A stretch of 5,963 bases of DNA, taken from positions 1 to 5,963 of the forward strand of contig NZ_CAKVMR010000093.1 in assembly GCF_934772795.1 (NCBI RefSeq). Direction: 5' to 3'. The notes beneath the pieces are model-generated. The model saw only the letters and a list, made by a program, of their open reading frames with translations, ran no database searches and was not told the origin of the DNA. This document shows positions 1 to 5,661 of the stretch, in pieces. How positions within the stretch are numbered: the first letter of the stretch is position 1; every line of letters begins with the position of its first letter. This DNA comes from an uncultured Holdemanella sp. (lineage in GTDB: Bacteria; Bacillota_I; Bacilli_A; Erysipelotrichales; Erysipelotrichaceae). The position numbers were made by a program, and so were the translations under genes.

Positions 1-34
1 TAGAGATGTAAACAAGACTTGGCAAATGAAAAGC

Positions 35-75
35 GCCCATACAAATCATTTTATATGATTTGATGGGCTTTTTTT
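35..75 (+). terminator. Rho-independent terminator of a gene off the left edge
   Basis: Stem GCCCAT (35-40) pairs with ATGGGC (63-68). After one bulged A, CAAATCA (42-48) pairs with TGATTTG (56-62), closing a 7-base loop. A run of seven T follows (69-75). It ends transcription coming from the left. Only about 30 bases of that upstream region are visible. Plus-strand stops at 1-3 (TAG) and 9-11 (TAA) could end its gene, but the reading frame cannot be decided. On the other strand the T-run is only four, so bidirectional use is possible but weaker. Confidence 0.85.
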
Positions 76-84
76 ATGCAGAAT

Positions 85-108
85 AAAAAAAAGTGCATAA
101 GCACTTTT
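85..108 (-). terminator. Rho-independent terminator after tRNA-Leu
   Basis: Read on the minus strand, AAAAGTGC (108-101) and GCACTTTT (96-89) form a perfect 8-bp stem with a 4-base TTAT loop. The U tract continues through the complement of the A run at 85-92. It lies 10 bases beyond the encoded CCA of tRNA-Leu. It would end both the tRNA transcript and any read-through from the methyltransferase gene. It faces the plus-strand terminator at 35-75. Confidence 0.87.
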
Positions 109-118
109 CATGTTTATA

Positions 119-204
119 TGGTGAGGCCGATGCGATTTGAACGCACACGAGCATTACTCACTACCCCCTCAAAGTAGCGTGTCTACCAATTCCACCACGG
201 CCTC
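119..204 (-). tRNA. tRNA-Leu(GAG), CCA encoded
   Basis: This is an 86-base class II tRNA. The acceptor stem GAGGCCG (204-198) pairs with CGGCCTC (129-123), followed by discriminator A and an encoded CCA (121-119). The D-loop has the usual TTGGTAGA. The anticodon stem CTACT/GGTAG (177-173 and 165-161) encloses loop TTGAGGG, giving anticodon GAG (complement of 168-170), which reads CUU and CUC leucine codons. A long variable arm (GAGT/GCTC type), expected for leucine tRNAs, precedes the T stem GTGCG/CGCAT with loop TTCAAAT. It lies 14 bases after the methyltransferase stop codon on the same strand and is followed by its own terminator. Confidence 0.96.
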
Positions 205-227
205 ATAGTGTTAAAATATTACACTAT
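205..227 (-). repeat. Inverted repeat (hairpin) abutting the tRNA-Leu 5' end
   Basis: ATAGTGT and ACACTAT (minus strand 227-221 and 211-205) form a perfect 7-bp dyad with a 9-base loop. It runs from the last codons and stop of the methyltransferase gene exactly to the base before the mature tRNA. No U tract follows, so it is not an intrinsic terminator. It overlaps the -10 of the candidate tRNA promoter, so it would be an RNA hairpin only in read-through transcripts. Confidence 0.6.
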
Positions 228-244
228 TTTACTGAGTTTGGCAA
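216..244 (-). promoter_or_regulatory. Candidate sigma-A promoter for tRNA-Leu
   Basis: On the minus strand, TTGCCA (244-239) is separated by exactly 17 bases from TAATAT (221-216). The -35 lies inside the last codons of the methyltransferase gene, and the -10 overlaps its stop codon. Eleven bases separate the -10 from the tRNA 5' end, so the tRNA leader would be only about 4-5 bases. The tRNA could therefore be made independently of the mRNA upstream. Evidence is consensus match and spacing only. Confidence 0.5.
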
Positions 245-1514
245 CACATTCAAGTCCGGTTGTTTGACAAAACATATCTACGGGTTGAACGTATTCGCAT
301 TGGTATCCATAATTTTTAAAGATTTTTAGATCTCGTGATAATGTCTTAGGATTGCAAGAAACATATACAATCTTTTCTGGCTGCATGGTCACCGTATCTT
401 GGATTCCGTTTTCTGTCATTCCTTTTCTTGGTGGATCAATAAAAACGACATCAATTTTATCTTCTTTATGTTCGTGCGCAAAATCTGTGGCATCCTGACA
501 AACATATCGACAATGATCAAGGTGATTCATTTTTGTGTTGTCGTTGGCATTATCAACAGCTTCTTTCACAATTTCAACACCAATTACACTTTTGGCATGT
601 TTACTGACAGCCATTCCGATTGTTCCAGTTCCTGCATACATGTCAATGCATGTTTCGTTTCCAGAAAGACTGGCGGCTTTAATGGCTTGATTGTATAAAA
701 CTTCCATTTGGGTGGGATTGACTTGAAAGAAGGATTTAAAGTGTAATTTTACTTTATTGCCTAAACATTCTTCAATGATATAGTCATTGCCATATAAAAC
801 TTTATATGTATCACCTAAGATCACATTGTCATTTCGTGTGTTGTAGTTGAATACAATACTTGTGATGTTTGAGAATGTGTTTTTTAATAGTGCAGACAAA
901 GATAAAATAGGCTTTTCACTTTTACCAATAAATACCACTTGAATTTCATTTGTACTAGAATGACGGATAAAGATGTGGCGTAAGCCTTCAGCCATTTCAA
1001 GAGTGATGTGGTTTTGAATAAAGCTAAATACTTCATTGATTGCGTGATCTTGAATCTTGCATTCTTTGCATGTAACGACATCATTGGAGTGTTGTCTATA
1101 AAATCCCATAAGCACGTTTCCATCTTTGATTTTAACTGGAAATTGTGCTTTGTTGCGATAGTACCAAGGTGTATTCATGCCTAAAATAGGCTTAACTTCA
1201 ATATCATCAAATAATTTTTTTACATGTTTATATTTGTACTCTAATTGATACGTGTATTTCATATGTTGTAGTTGACATCCACCGCATGTTTTGGCGACTT
1301 CACAAGTTAATTCTTGGCGGTTTATACTTGGTTCTAATAGTTGAATAATTATACCAAAGGCATATTTTTTATTTACCTTTACAATTTTGATTTTTGCCTT
1401 TTCACCAATCAATAAGTTTGGAACAAAGACAACCATATCGTCAATTTTTACAACACCGCTATTTAAATCTGTATCATCGATACATGTTACAATATATTCT
1501 TCATTTTTTTTCAT
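219..1514 (-). CDS. rlmD: 23S rRNA (uracil-C5)-methyltransferase, RlmD/RlmCD (TrmA/RumA family)
   Basis: This is a cytoplasmic enzyme of 431 aa that transfers a methyl group from S-adenosylmethionine to C5 of uridine in 23S rRNA. E. coli RlmD acts at U1939; the Gram-positive RlmCD enzyme acts at both U747 and U1939. An N-terminal TRAM-like RNA-binding region (about 1-60) comes first. An iron-sulfur cluster set C71, C77, C80 and C152 follows, with the same spacing as in E. coli RumA. Then come the FFQVNP motif (262-267), SAM motif DMYAGTGTIG (291-300), FIDPPRKGM (358-366), the catalytic nucleophile C387 in VSCNPKTLSRD, and the probable catalytic base E422. The usual DMFPxTxHVE around that Glu reads DMFCQTTGLE (413-422), a divergent form. 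The ATG at 1514 has no Shine-Dalgarno site, but an in-frame TAG lies just upstream and a start at M27 would cut into the TRAM region. Whether it modifies one or both uridines, or a tRNA, cannot be read from the sequence. Confidence 0.93.
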   Translation of the reverse strand: MKKNEEYIVTCIDDTDLNSGVVKIDDMVVFVPNLLIGEKAKIKIVKVNKKYAFGIIIQLLEPSINRQELTCEVAKTCGGCQLQHMKYTYQLEYKYKHVKKLFDDIEVKPILGMNTPWYYRNKAQFPVKIKDGNVLMGFYRQHSNDVVTCKECKIQDHAINEVFSFIQNHITLEMAEGLRHIFIRHSSTNEIQVVFIGKSEKPILSLSALLKNTFSNITSIVFNYNTRNDNVILGDTYKVLYGNDYIIEECLGNKVKLHFKSFFQVNPTQMEVLYNQAIKAASLSGNETCIDMYAGTGTIGMAVSKHAKSVIGVEIVKEAVDNANDNTKMNHLDHCRYVCQDATDFAHEHKEDKIDVVFIDPPRKGMTENGIQDTVTMQPEKIVYVSCNPKTLSRDLKIFKNYGYQCEYVQPVDMFCQTTGLECVAKLSKIV

Positions 1515-1526
1515 ACATAAGTATGA
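1511..1526. repeat. Dyad across the methyltransferase start codon
   Basis: TCATAC (1511-1516) and GTATGA (1521-1526) form a perfect 6-bp inverted repeat around ATAA. It covers the rlmD-like start codon and part of its candidate -10 box. It could be a regulator site or chance in AT-rich DNA. No regulator is identified for it. Confidence 0.3.
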
Positions 1527-1551
1527 TAACTAAAAAATCTAGAATTGACAA
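1523..1551 (-). promoter_or_regulatory. Candidate sigma-A promoter of the methyltransferase gene
   Basis: On the minus strand, TTGTCA (1551-1546) and TATCAT (1528-1523) are separated by 17 bases. Only 8 bases separate the -10 from the ATG at 1514. Transcription would therefore start at or within a base or two of the start codon, which agrees with the absence of a Shine-Dalgarno site. Its -35 is on the opposite strand of the TTGACA that serves the divergent marR-like operon. Confidence 0.6.
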
Positions 1552-1572
1552 ATGGAATTATTATAGTAATAT
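1545..1572 (+). promoter_or_regulatory. Candidate sigma-A promoter of the marR-ABC operon
   Basis: A consensus TTGACA (1545-1550) is followed after 16 bases by TAATAT (1567-1572); 17- to 19-base spacings give AATATA, ATATAT and TATATA alternatives. Start of transcription is expected near 1579-1582, leaving a leader of about 45 bases before the GTG at 1625. The -35 overlaps that of the divergent methyltransferase promoter, and the predicted start site lies inside the first dyad operator. Confidence 0.65.
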
Positions 1573-1589
1573 ATATAGCGTACTATATA
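1572..1589. promoter_or_regulatory. Candidate MarR operator 1
   Basis: TATATAG (1572-1578) and CTATATA (1583-1589) are perfect 7-bp arms around CGTA. The core ATAGCGTACTAT (1575-1586) recurs with one base change 20 bp downstream. It overlaps the 3' end of the -10 and the expected transcription start. MarR-family proteins are dimers that bind such dyads and often repress their own operon. That this MarR protein binds here is inference from position and symmetry. Confidence 0.6.
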
Positions 1590-1593
1590 AATA

Positions 1594-1607
1594 CATAGCG
1601 TGCTATG
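1594..1607. promoter_or_regulatory. Candidate MarR operator 2
   Basis: CATAGC (1594-1599) and GCTATG (1602-1607) are perfect 6-bp arms around GT. The core ATAGCGTGCTAT (1595-1606) is a near-copy of operator 1, with cores starting 20 bp apart, about two helical turns, so two dimers would sit on the same face of the DNA. It lies in the leader just before the marR-like Shine-Dalgarno site. Confidence 0.6.
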
Positions 1608-1612
1608 AAAAT

Positions 1613-1618
1613 GAGGTG
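1613..1618 (+). promoter_or_regulatory. Shine-Dalgarno site fixing the GTG start of the MarR gene
   Basis: GAGGTG, extending to GAGGTGAAG, ends 6 bases before the GTG at 1625. No in-frame ATG with a ribosome site exists nearby. The longer open frame upstream runs through the promoter and operators and antisense to the methyltransferase gene, so the GTG is chosen. Confidence 0.75.
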
Positions 1619-1624
1619 AAGACA

Positions 1625-2050
1625 GTGTGTGACAACAATGATATTGGTTTTTATTTTAGTTTGATCAAGAAAAAAATGGACAAACATATGAATGAAGGTT
1701 TAAAAAAATATGATTTAACGAAATCTCAACAAGATGTCTTAGGTTATCTGCATTTTACAGATAAGGATCCAGTCATTCAAAGAGATATTGAGGAGCATTT
1801 TCATATTTCGAATCCAACGGTTACAGGAATTTTAAATCGTTTGGAGCAGAAGGGATTTATTGAAAGAAAGCATAATCCTAAAGATAAACGAGTTCGTGCA
1901 ATTGTGCTAACGCAAAAAGAGCAGAATCTGCATGAAGATATTGTGAAGCAGATTCATACAATGGAATCTAGATTTGGAAATGCGTTGGGTGAAGAAAAGA
2001 AGGTGCAGTTGTTAGAAATCTTGAAGGAGTTAGCTGAAAATTTAGAATAA
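1625..2050 (+). CDS. MarR-family transcriptional regulator of the downstream ABC exporter
   Basis: This is a 141-aa cytoplasmic DNA-binding protein of normal MarR length, read from GTG at 1625. The short N-terminal and C-terminal helices (about 7-28 and 100-140) are expected to form the dimer interface. The winged helix-turn-helix spans about 31-96. The recognition helix falls in ISNPTVTGILNRLEQKG (61-77), and the wing near 81-95 carries the typical D87-K-R89 motif that contacts the DNA minor groove. It is first in an operon, with 13 bases before the first exporter gene, and two dyads lie at its own promoter, so autorepression and repression of the exporter is the likely job. Family knowledge suggests relief by a small molecule, perhaps an exporter substrate, but no ligand can be inferred. 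C2 is the only cysteine, which argues mildly against a two-cysteine redox sensor of the OhrR type. Confidence 0.9.
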   Translation: MCDNNDIGFYFSLIKKKMDKHMNEGLKKYDLTKSQQDVLGYLHFTDKDPVIQRDIEEHFHISNPTVTGILNRLEQKGFIERKHNPKDKRVRAIVLTQKEQNLHEDIVKQIHTMESRFGNALGEEKKVQLLEILKELAENLE

Positions 2051-2063
2051 TGGAGGTTTTATT

Positions 2064-3794
2064 ATGGTCAAAACTTTATTGAATGAGGTTAAAGAATATA
2101 AAAAGGACACGTTATTGAGTCCGGTTTATGTCTCAATCGAAGCCATACTTGAAGTGTTTATTCCGTTTTTGATGGCATTATTAGTGGATAATGGTATTGA
2201 AAAAGGAAATATGGGTTCAATTTGGTTTTATGGGATTTTAATGTTGGTGGCAGCCTTTGTATCGCTATGGGCTGGAGCTAAAAGTGGAAAGCATGCGGCA
2301 ATCGCATCGAGTGGTTTTGCGAAGAATTTAAGAAAAGCAGAGTATCGTAATATTCAAAACTTTTCTTTTTCAAATATTGACGCTTATTCAACAAGTGGCT
2401 TGATCACACGTATGATGACGGATGTGACAAATATTCAAAATGCATATCAGATGATTATTCGTGTTTGTGTTCGTGCACCATTGATGTTGATCGCATCTTT
2501 GGCTATGGCTTTTATCATTAATAAACAAATGGCTTTGATTTTTGTGGTTGTTGTATTTGTTTTAGGGGTCATTTTATTTGGCATTATTTTTATTGTAAGT
2601 CCTATCTTTAGTCGATTGTTTTCTCGTTATGATTTCTTAAATGCGAGTATTCAAGAAAATATTTTAGGAATTCGTGTTGTGAAATCTTTCGTTCGTAAGG
2701 ATCATGAAATTGATAAATTCCGTAAAGAAAGTGAGACTATTTTTAGTATTCAAGGGAAGGCTGAAAAGATATTAGTGTTTAACTCGCCTGTTATGCAGCT
2801 TTGTATGTATGCGACGATTCTTTTGATTTCATGGTTAGGCGCTCATCAAATTGTGGCACAAAATATGACAACTGGAGAATTGATGTCTTTGTTTACATAT
2901 ACTGCAAGTATTTTGATGTCATTGATGATGATGAGTATGATATTTGTCATGGTGACAATGTCGATTGCGAGTGGAAAACGTATTGCCAAAGTATTAACTC
3001 AAGAATCCGATTTAACAAGTCCTGAAAATGGTATTCAAACAGTAGAAAATGGAACGATTGATTTTGAAGATGTTTCATTTCATTATGGCAATGATGAAGA
3101 TATTTTAAGTCATATTGATTTGCATATTCCTTCAGGATCAACACTTGGAATCCTTGGAGCAACAGGATCTAGTAAATCGAGTTTAGTCCAATTGATTCCA
3201 CGTTTATATGATGTAACACAGGGTAGTGTGAAAGTAGCGGGAATGGATGTGCGTGATTATGATTTAAAAGTATTACGTGACAATGTGGCGACGGTTCTAC
3301 AAAAGAATGTTTTATTCTCAGGAACAATCAAAGAGAATATGCGTTGGGGAAATCCAAATGCGACAGATGAAGAGATCGTGGAAGCTTGTAAATTAGCGCA
3401 GGCAGATGAATTCATTCAACTGATGCCAAATAAATATGATACGTATATTGAGCAAGGTGGTACGAATGTTTCGGGTGGACAAAGACAGCGTTTGTGTATC
3501 GCAAGAGCTATATTAAAGAGTCCTAAAATTTTGATTTTGGATGATTCTACAAGTGCAGTAGATACAAAAACAGATGCCTTGATTCGTCAGGCTTTCTTAG
3601 AGAAGATTCCACATACAACTCGAATCATTATTTCGCAGCGTGTTTCAAGTATCCAGGATGCAGATCAGATTCTTGTGATTGAGGATGGAAAAGTTTCTGG
3701 TTTAGGTACGCATGAAGAATTATTAAAATCAAATGCGATGTATAAAGAAACATTTGAAGCACAAAATAAGGGAGGTGATTTTGATGAACAATAG
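2064..3794 (+). CDS. ABC exporter half-transporter, degenerate-site subunit (TM287/BmrC-like)
   Basis: This 576-aa inner-membrane protein has an N-terminal six-helix transmembrane domain (helices roughly 18-42, 52-72, 132-152, 156-179, 242-264 and 274-300) and a C-terminal nucleotide-binding domain (about 330-570). ATP-site residues are Y341 (A-loop), Walker A GATGSSKSS (365-373), Q413 (Q-loop), signature VSGGQ (469-473), Walker B ILILDD (489-494), D-loop SAVD (497-500) and switch residue Q525. Three positions differ from a catalytic site: S370 replaces the invariant Gly before the Walker A lysine, D494 replaces the catalytic Glu, and Q525 replaces the switch His. Asp at the Glu position is the hallmark of the degenerate subunit in heterodimeric exporters such as TM287/288 and BmrCD. 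GGAGG at 2052-2056 ends 7 bases before the ATG. The partner overlaps its 3' end. The substrate is unknown; drug, peptide or lipid export are all possible. Confidence 0.93.
   Translation: MVKTLLNEVKEYKKDTLLSPVYVSIEAILEVFIPFLMALLVDNGIEKGNMGSIWFYGILMLVAAFVSLWAGAKSGKHAAIASSGFAKNLRKAEYRNIQNFSFSNIDAYSTSGLITRMMTDVTNIQNAYQMIIRVCVRAPLMLIASLAMAFIINKQMALIFVVVVFVLGVILFGIIFIVSPIFSRLFSRYDFLNASIQENILGIRVVKSFVRKDHEIDKFRKESETIFSIQGKAEKILVFNSPVMQLCMYATILLISWLGAHQIVAQNMTTGELMSLFTYTASILMSLMMMSMIFVMVTMSIASGKRIAKVLTQESDLTSPENGIQTVENGTIDFEDVSFHYGNDEDILSHIDLHIPSGSTLGILGATGSSKSSLVQLIPRLYDVTQGSVKVAGMDVRDYDLKVLRDNVATVLQKNVLFSGTIKENMRWGNPNATDEEIVEACKLAQADEFIQLMPNKYDTYIEQGGTNVSGGQRQRLCIARAILKSPKILILDDSTSAVDTKTDALIRQAFLEKIPHTTRIIISQRVSSIQDADQILVIEDGKVSGLGTHEELLKSNAMYKETFEAQNKGGDFDEQ
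3771..3779 (+). promoter_or_regulatory. Strong Shine-Dalgarno site inside the end of the first ABC gene
   Basis: GGAGGTGAT matches nine bases of the anti-Shine-Dalgarno sequence and ends 4 bases before the ATG at 3784. It lies wholly within the last codons of the first half-transporter. This sets the start of the second subunit and rejects the longer frame opening at 3733. It also suggests coupled, near-equal translation of the two subunits. Confidence 0.85.
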
Positions 3795-5607
3795 AGATAC
3801 AAATAGTTTAAAGCGTGTTATTAAAGAAACAATCACTTCTTATAAAATTGAAAGCTTTATTGTCTTAGTGTTGATTGTTGTATCAAGTGTTGCCAATGTA
3901 TATGGTAGTATGTTTTTAAAGAGCTTGATTGATGATTATATTGTTCCGTTATTATCACAAACCGTTCCAAATTACACGCCTTTATTGAATGCGTTAATGG
4001 AATTGGCAATGATTTATGGTGTGGGTATTTTAGCTACGTATGGATTTAACCGTATCATGGTTACTATTTCATTGGGTACTTTAAAACATATTCGTGATGA
4101 ATTGTTTGAACATATGCAGACATTGCCATTACGATTCTTTGATACACATGCACATGGGGATATCATGTCAGTTTATACAAATGATACGGATACTTTAAGA
4201 CAGTTGATTTCACAAAGTATTCCTCAGGTTATTGTATCTTTAATGACGATTGTTTCGGTGACGATTTCTATGTTTATCTTAAATGTTCCGTTAGCAATTT
4301 TAACCATCGCATGTGGTTTATTGATGGTTTATACTTCTAAAAAGATTTCGGCAAAATCAGGTAAATACTTTATTGCGCAACAAAAACAATTGGGTGTTGA
4401 AAATGGTTTTATTGAAGAAATGATGGAAGGCAGTAAGGTCATTAAAGTTTTTACGCATGAAGAACAAAGTATTAAAGATTTTGATCAAGTAAATGATGCG
4501 TTGTTTGAAGCAAGTGCCAATGCGAATACGTTTGCGAATGTTTTAATGCCAGTCGTAATGAATATTGGATATATTTCTTATGTGCTTGTAGCCGTTGTTG
4601 GTTCTATCTTTGCACTTAATAACATTGCGGGATTAACCCTTGGTGGTATTGCGGCGTTCTTACAGTTGAATCGTAGTTTCACAAATCCGATTGGACAAAT
4701 CAGTATGCAGTTAAATGCGGTAATTATGGCGGATGCAGGTGCTAAGCGTATTTATGAAATCATCGATACAGAAAGTGAAGTAGATGATGGTGTAGTTACT
4801 TTAGAACAAATTGATCATGATCACTGGGCTTGGCATCATCCAAGAAAAGATTGTCAAGATGAATTGGTTCCACTTCGTGGGGATGTTCGTTTTGAAAATG
4901 TGAACTTCTCTTATAATCCAGATAAACAGATTTTATTTGATGTTTCTCTATTTGCGAAACCAGGTCAAAAAATTGCCTTTGTAGGAGCTACAGGTGCTGG
5001 GAAAACAACAATTACGAATCTAATCAATCGTTTCTATGATATCCAATCGGGTTCCATTACGTATGATGGTATTGATATAAAGTTAATTAAGAAAGCAGAT
5101 CTTAGAAAATCATTGGGTATTGTATTGCAGGATACAAACTTATTTACAGGTACAATCATGGATAATATTCGTTATGGTCGTTTGGATGCGAGTGATGAAG
5201 AGTGTATTGCGGCTAGTAAATTAGCCAATGCACATGAATTTATTAAGCACTTAGAACATGGTTATGACACAATGATTCATGCGGGTGGAGAATCTTTATC
5301 GCAGGGTCAAAGACAACTTTTATCGATTGCCCGCGCTGCAGTTGCCAATCCTCCCGTATTAATTTTGGATGAAGCTACAAGTTCCATTGATACACATACA
5401 GAAAGAATCGTTCAGGAAGGTATGGATAAGTTGATGGAAGGAAGAACAGTATTTGTGATTGCGCATAGACTTTCAACGATTCAAAATAGTGATGCGATCA
5501 TGGTGTTAGAACAAGGTCGTATTATTGAGCGTGGTAATCATGAGGACTTGTTGAAACAAAAGGGTAAATACTATCAATTGTACACGGGTGCTTTTGAGTT
5601 AGACTAA
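3784..5607 (+). CDS. ABC exporter half-transporter, catalytic-site subunit (TM288/BmrD-like)
   Basis: This 607-aa membrane protein is read from ATG at 3784 and overlaps the previous gene by 11 bases. A six-helix transmembrane domain (roughly 24-48, 73-94, 147-167, 168-186, 252-276 and 282-300) is joined to the nucleotide-binding domain (about 368-600). The linker is longer than in the partner and contains HWAWHHP (347-353), a tryptophan motif I recall from related Firmicutes exporters. ATP-site residues are Y377, Walker A GATGAGKTT (401-409, K407), Q449, Walker B VLILDE with catalytic E530, D-loop SSID (533-536) and switch H561, all canonical. The signature is LSQGQ (505-509), with Q507 for the usual Gly. 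That altered signature would complete the degenerate ATP site formed by the partner's Walker motifs, while the canonical site pairs its own Walker motifs with the partner's VSGGQ. The pair is therefore best read as an obligate heterodimer. Substrate unknown. Confidence 0.94.
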   Translation: MNNRDTNSLKRVIKETITSYKIESFIVLVLIVVSSVANVYGSMFLKSLIDDYIVPLLSQTVPNYTPLLNALMELAMIYGVGILATYGFNRIMVTISLGTLKHIRDELFEHMQTLPLRFFDTHAHGDIMSVYTNDTDTLRQLISQSIPQVIVSLMTIVSVTISMFILNVPLAILTIACGLLMVYTSKKISAKSGKYFIAQQKQLGVENGFIEEMMEGSKVIKVFTHEEQSIKDFDQVNDALFEASANANTFANVLMPVVMNIGYISYVLVAVVGSIFALNNIAGLTLGGIAAFLQLNRSFTNPIGQISMQLNAVIMADAGAKRIYEIIDTESEVDDGVVTLEQIDHDHWAWHHPRKDCQDELVPLRGDVRFENVNFSYNPDKQILFDVSLFAKPGQKIAFVGATGAGKTTITNLINRFYDIQSGSITYDGIDIKLIKKADLRKSLGIVLQDTNLFTGTIMDNIRYGRLDASDEECIAASKLANAHEFIKHLEHGYDTMIHAGGESLSQGQRQLLSIARAAVANPPVLILDEATSSIDTHTERIVQEGMDKLMEGRTVFVIAHRLSTIQNSDAIMVLEQGRIIERGNHEDLLKQKGKYYQLYTGAFELD

Positions 5608-5623
5608 ATATTTAATTTTAGGC

Positions 5624-5652
5624 TTGCATATATTTTGATTATGTTATAAAAT
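5624..5652 (+). promoter_or_regulatory. Candidate sigma-A promoter for tRNA-Arg
   Basis: TTGCAT (5624-5629) is followed after 17 bases by TAAAAT (5647-5652). Nine bases separate the -10 from the tRNA 5' end, so the leader would be only 2-3 bases. Both boxes are embedded in the perfect inverted repeat at 5626-5658. Confidence 0.6.
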
Positions 5653-5658
5653 ATATGC
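5626..5658. repeat. Perfect 11-bp inverted repeat before tRNA-Arg
   Basis: GCATATATTTT (5626-5636) and AAAATATATGC (5648-5658) pair without mismatch around an 11-base loop. It lies between the end of the exporter operon and tRNA-Arg, 3 bases before the mature tRNA, and has no T tract after it. No other hairpin terminator is seen between 5607 and the tRNA. Operon transcripts may therefore read through into tRNA-Arg and carry this hairpin, or the DNA dyad may be a binding site across the promoter. Confidence 0.65.
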
Positions 5659-5661
5659 GTT

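Noticed and set aside
399..698. Plus-strand open frame opposite the methyltransferase gene
   Set aside because: Antisense shadow of a well-supported coding region; no ribosome site and no recognisable protein.
884..1123. Minus-strand open frame inside the methyltransferase gene
   Set aside because: Alternative frame of the same strand within a conserved coding region; no independent support.
1605..1619. Four-codon ORF MKMR ending in the MarR ribosome site, as a possible leader peptide
   Set aside because: No ribosome site of its own and no antiterminator structure or regulatory codon run. Its ATG is part of the operator dyad, so it is probably chance.
1394..1624. N-terminal extension of the MarR protein from an ATG at 1394
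   Set aside because: It would run antisense to the methyltransferase gene and through the promoters and dyads, lacks a ribosome site and has no MarR-like sequence. GTG at 1625 with GAGGTG gives normal family length.
1573..1624. Riboswitch or T-box in the MarR leader
   Set aside because: The leader is only about 45 bases, with no T-box motif, terminator or complex fold; the dyads are better explained as DNA operators.
2801..3162. Open frames on both strands within the first ABC gene (2801-3025 plus, 2947-3162 minus)
   Set aside because: They overlap a continuous ABC exporter frame and have low-complexity or unconvincing products.
3733..3783. Start of the second ABC subunit at 3733
   Set aside because: No ribosome site there, and the added 17 residues lie in another frame of the first ABC gene. 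ATG 3784 has a near-perfect site.
5626..5658. Intrinsic terminator of the exporter operon
   Set aside because: The stem is perfect but almost all A-U and no T tract follows; it coincides with a promoter. Treated as a dyad of unknown role.
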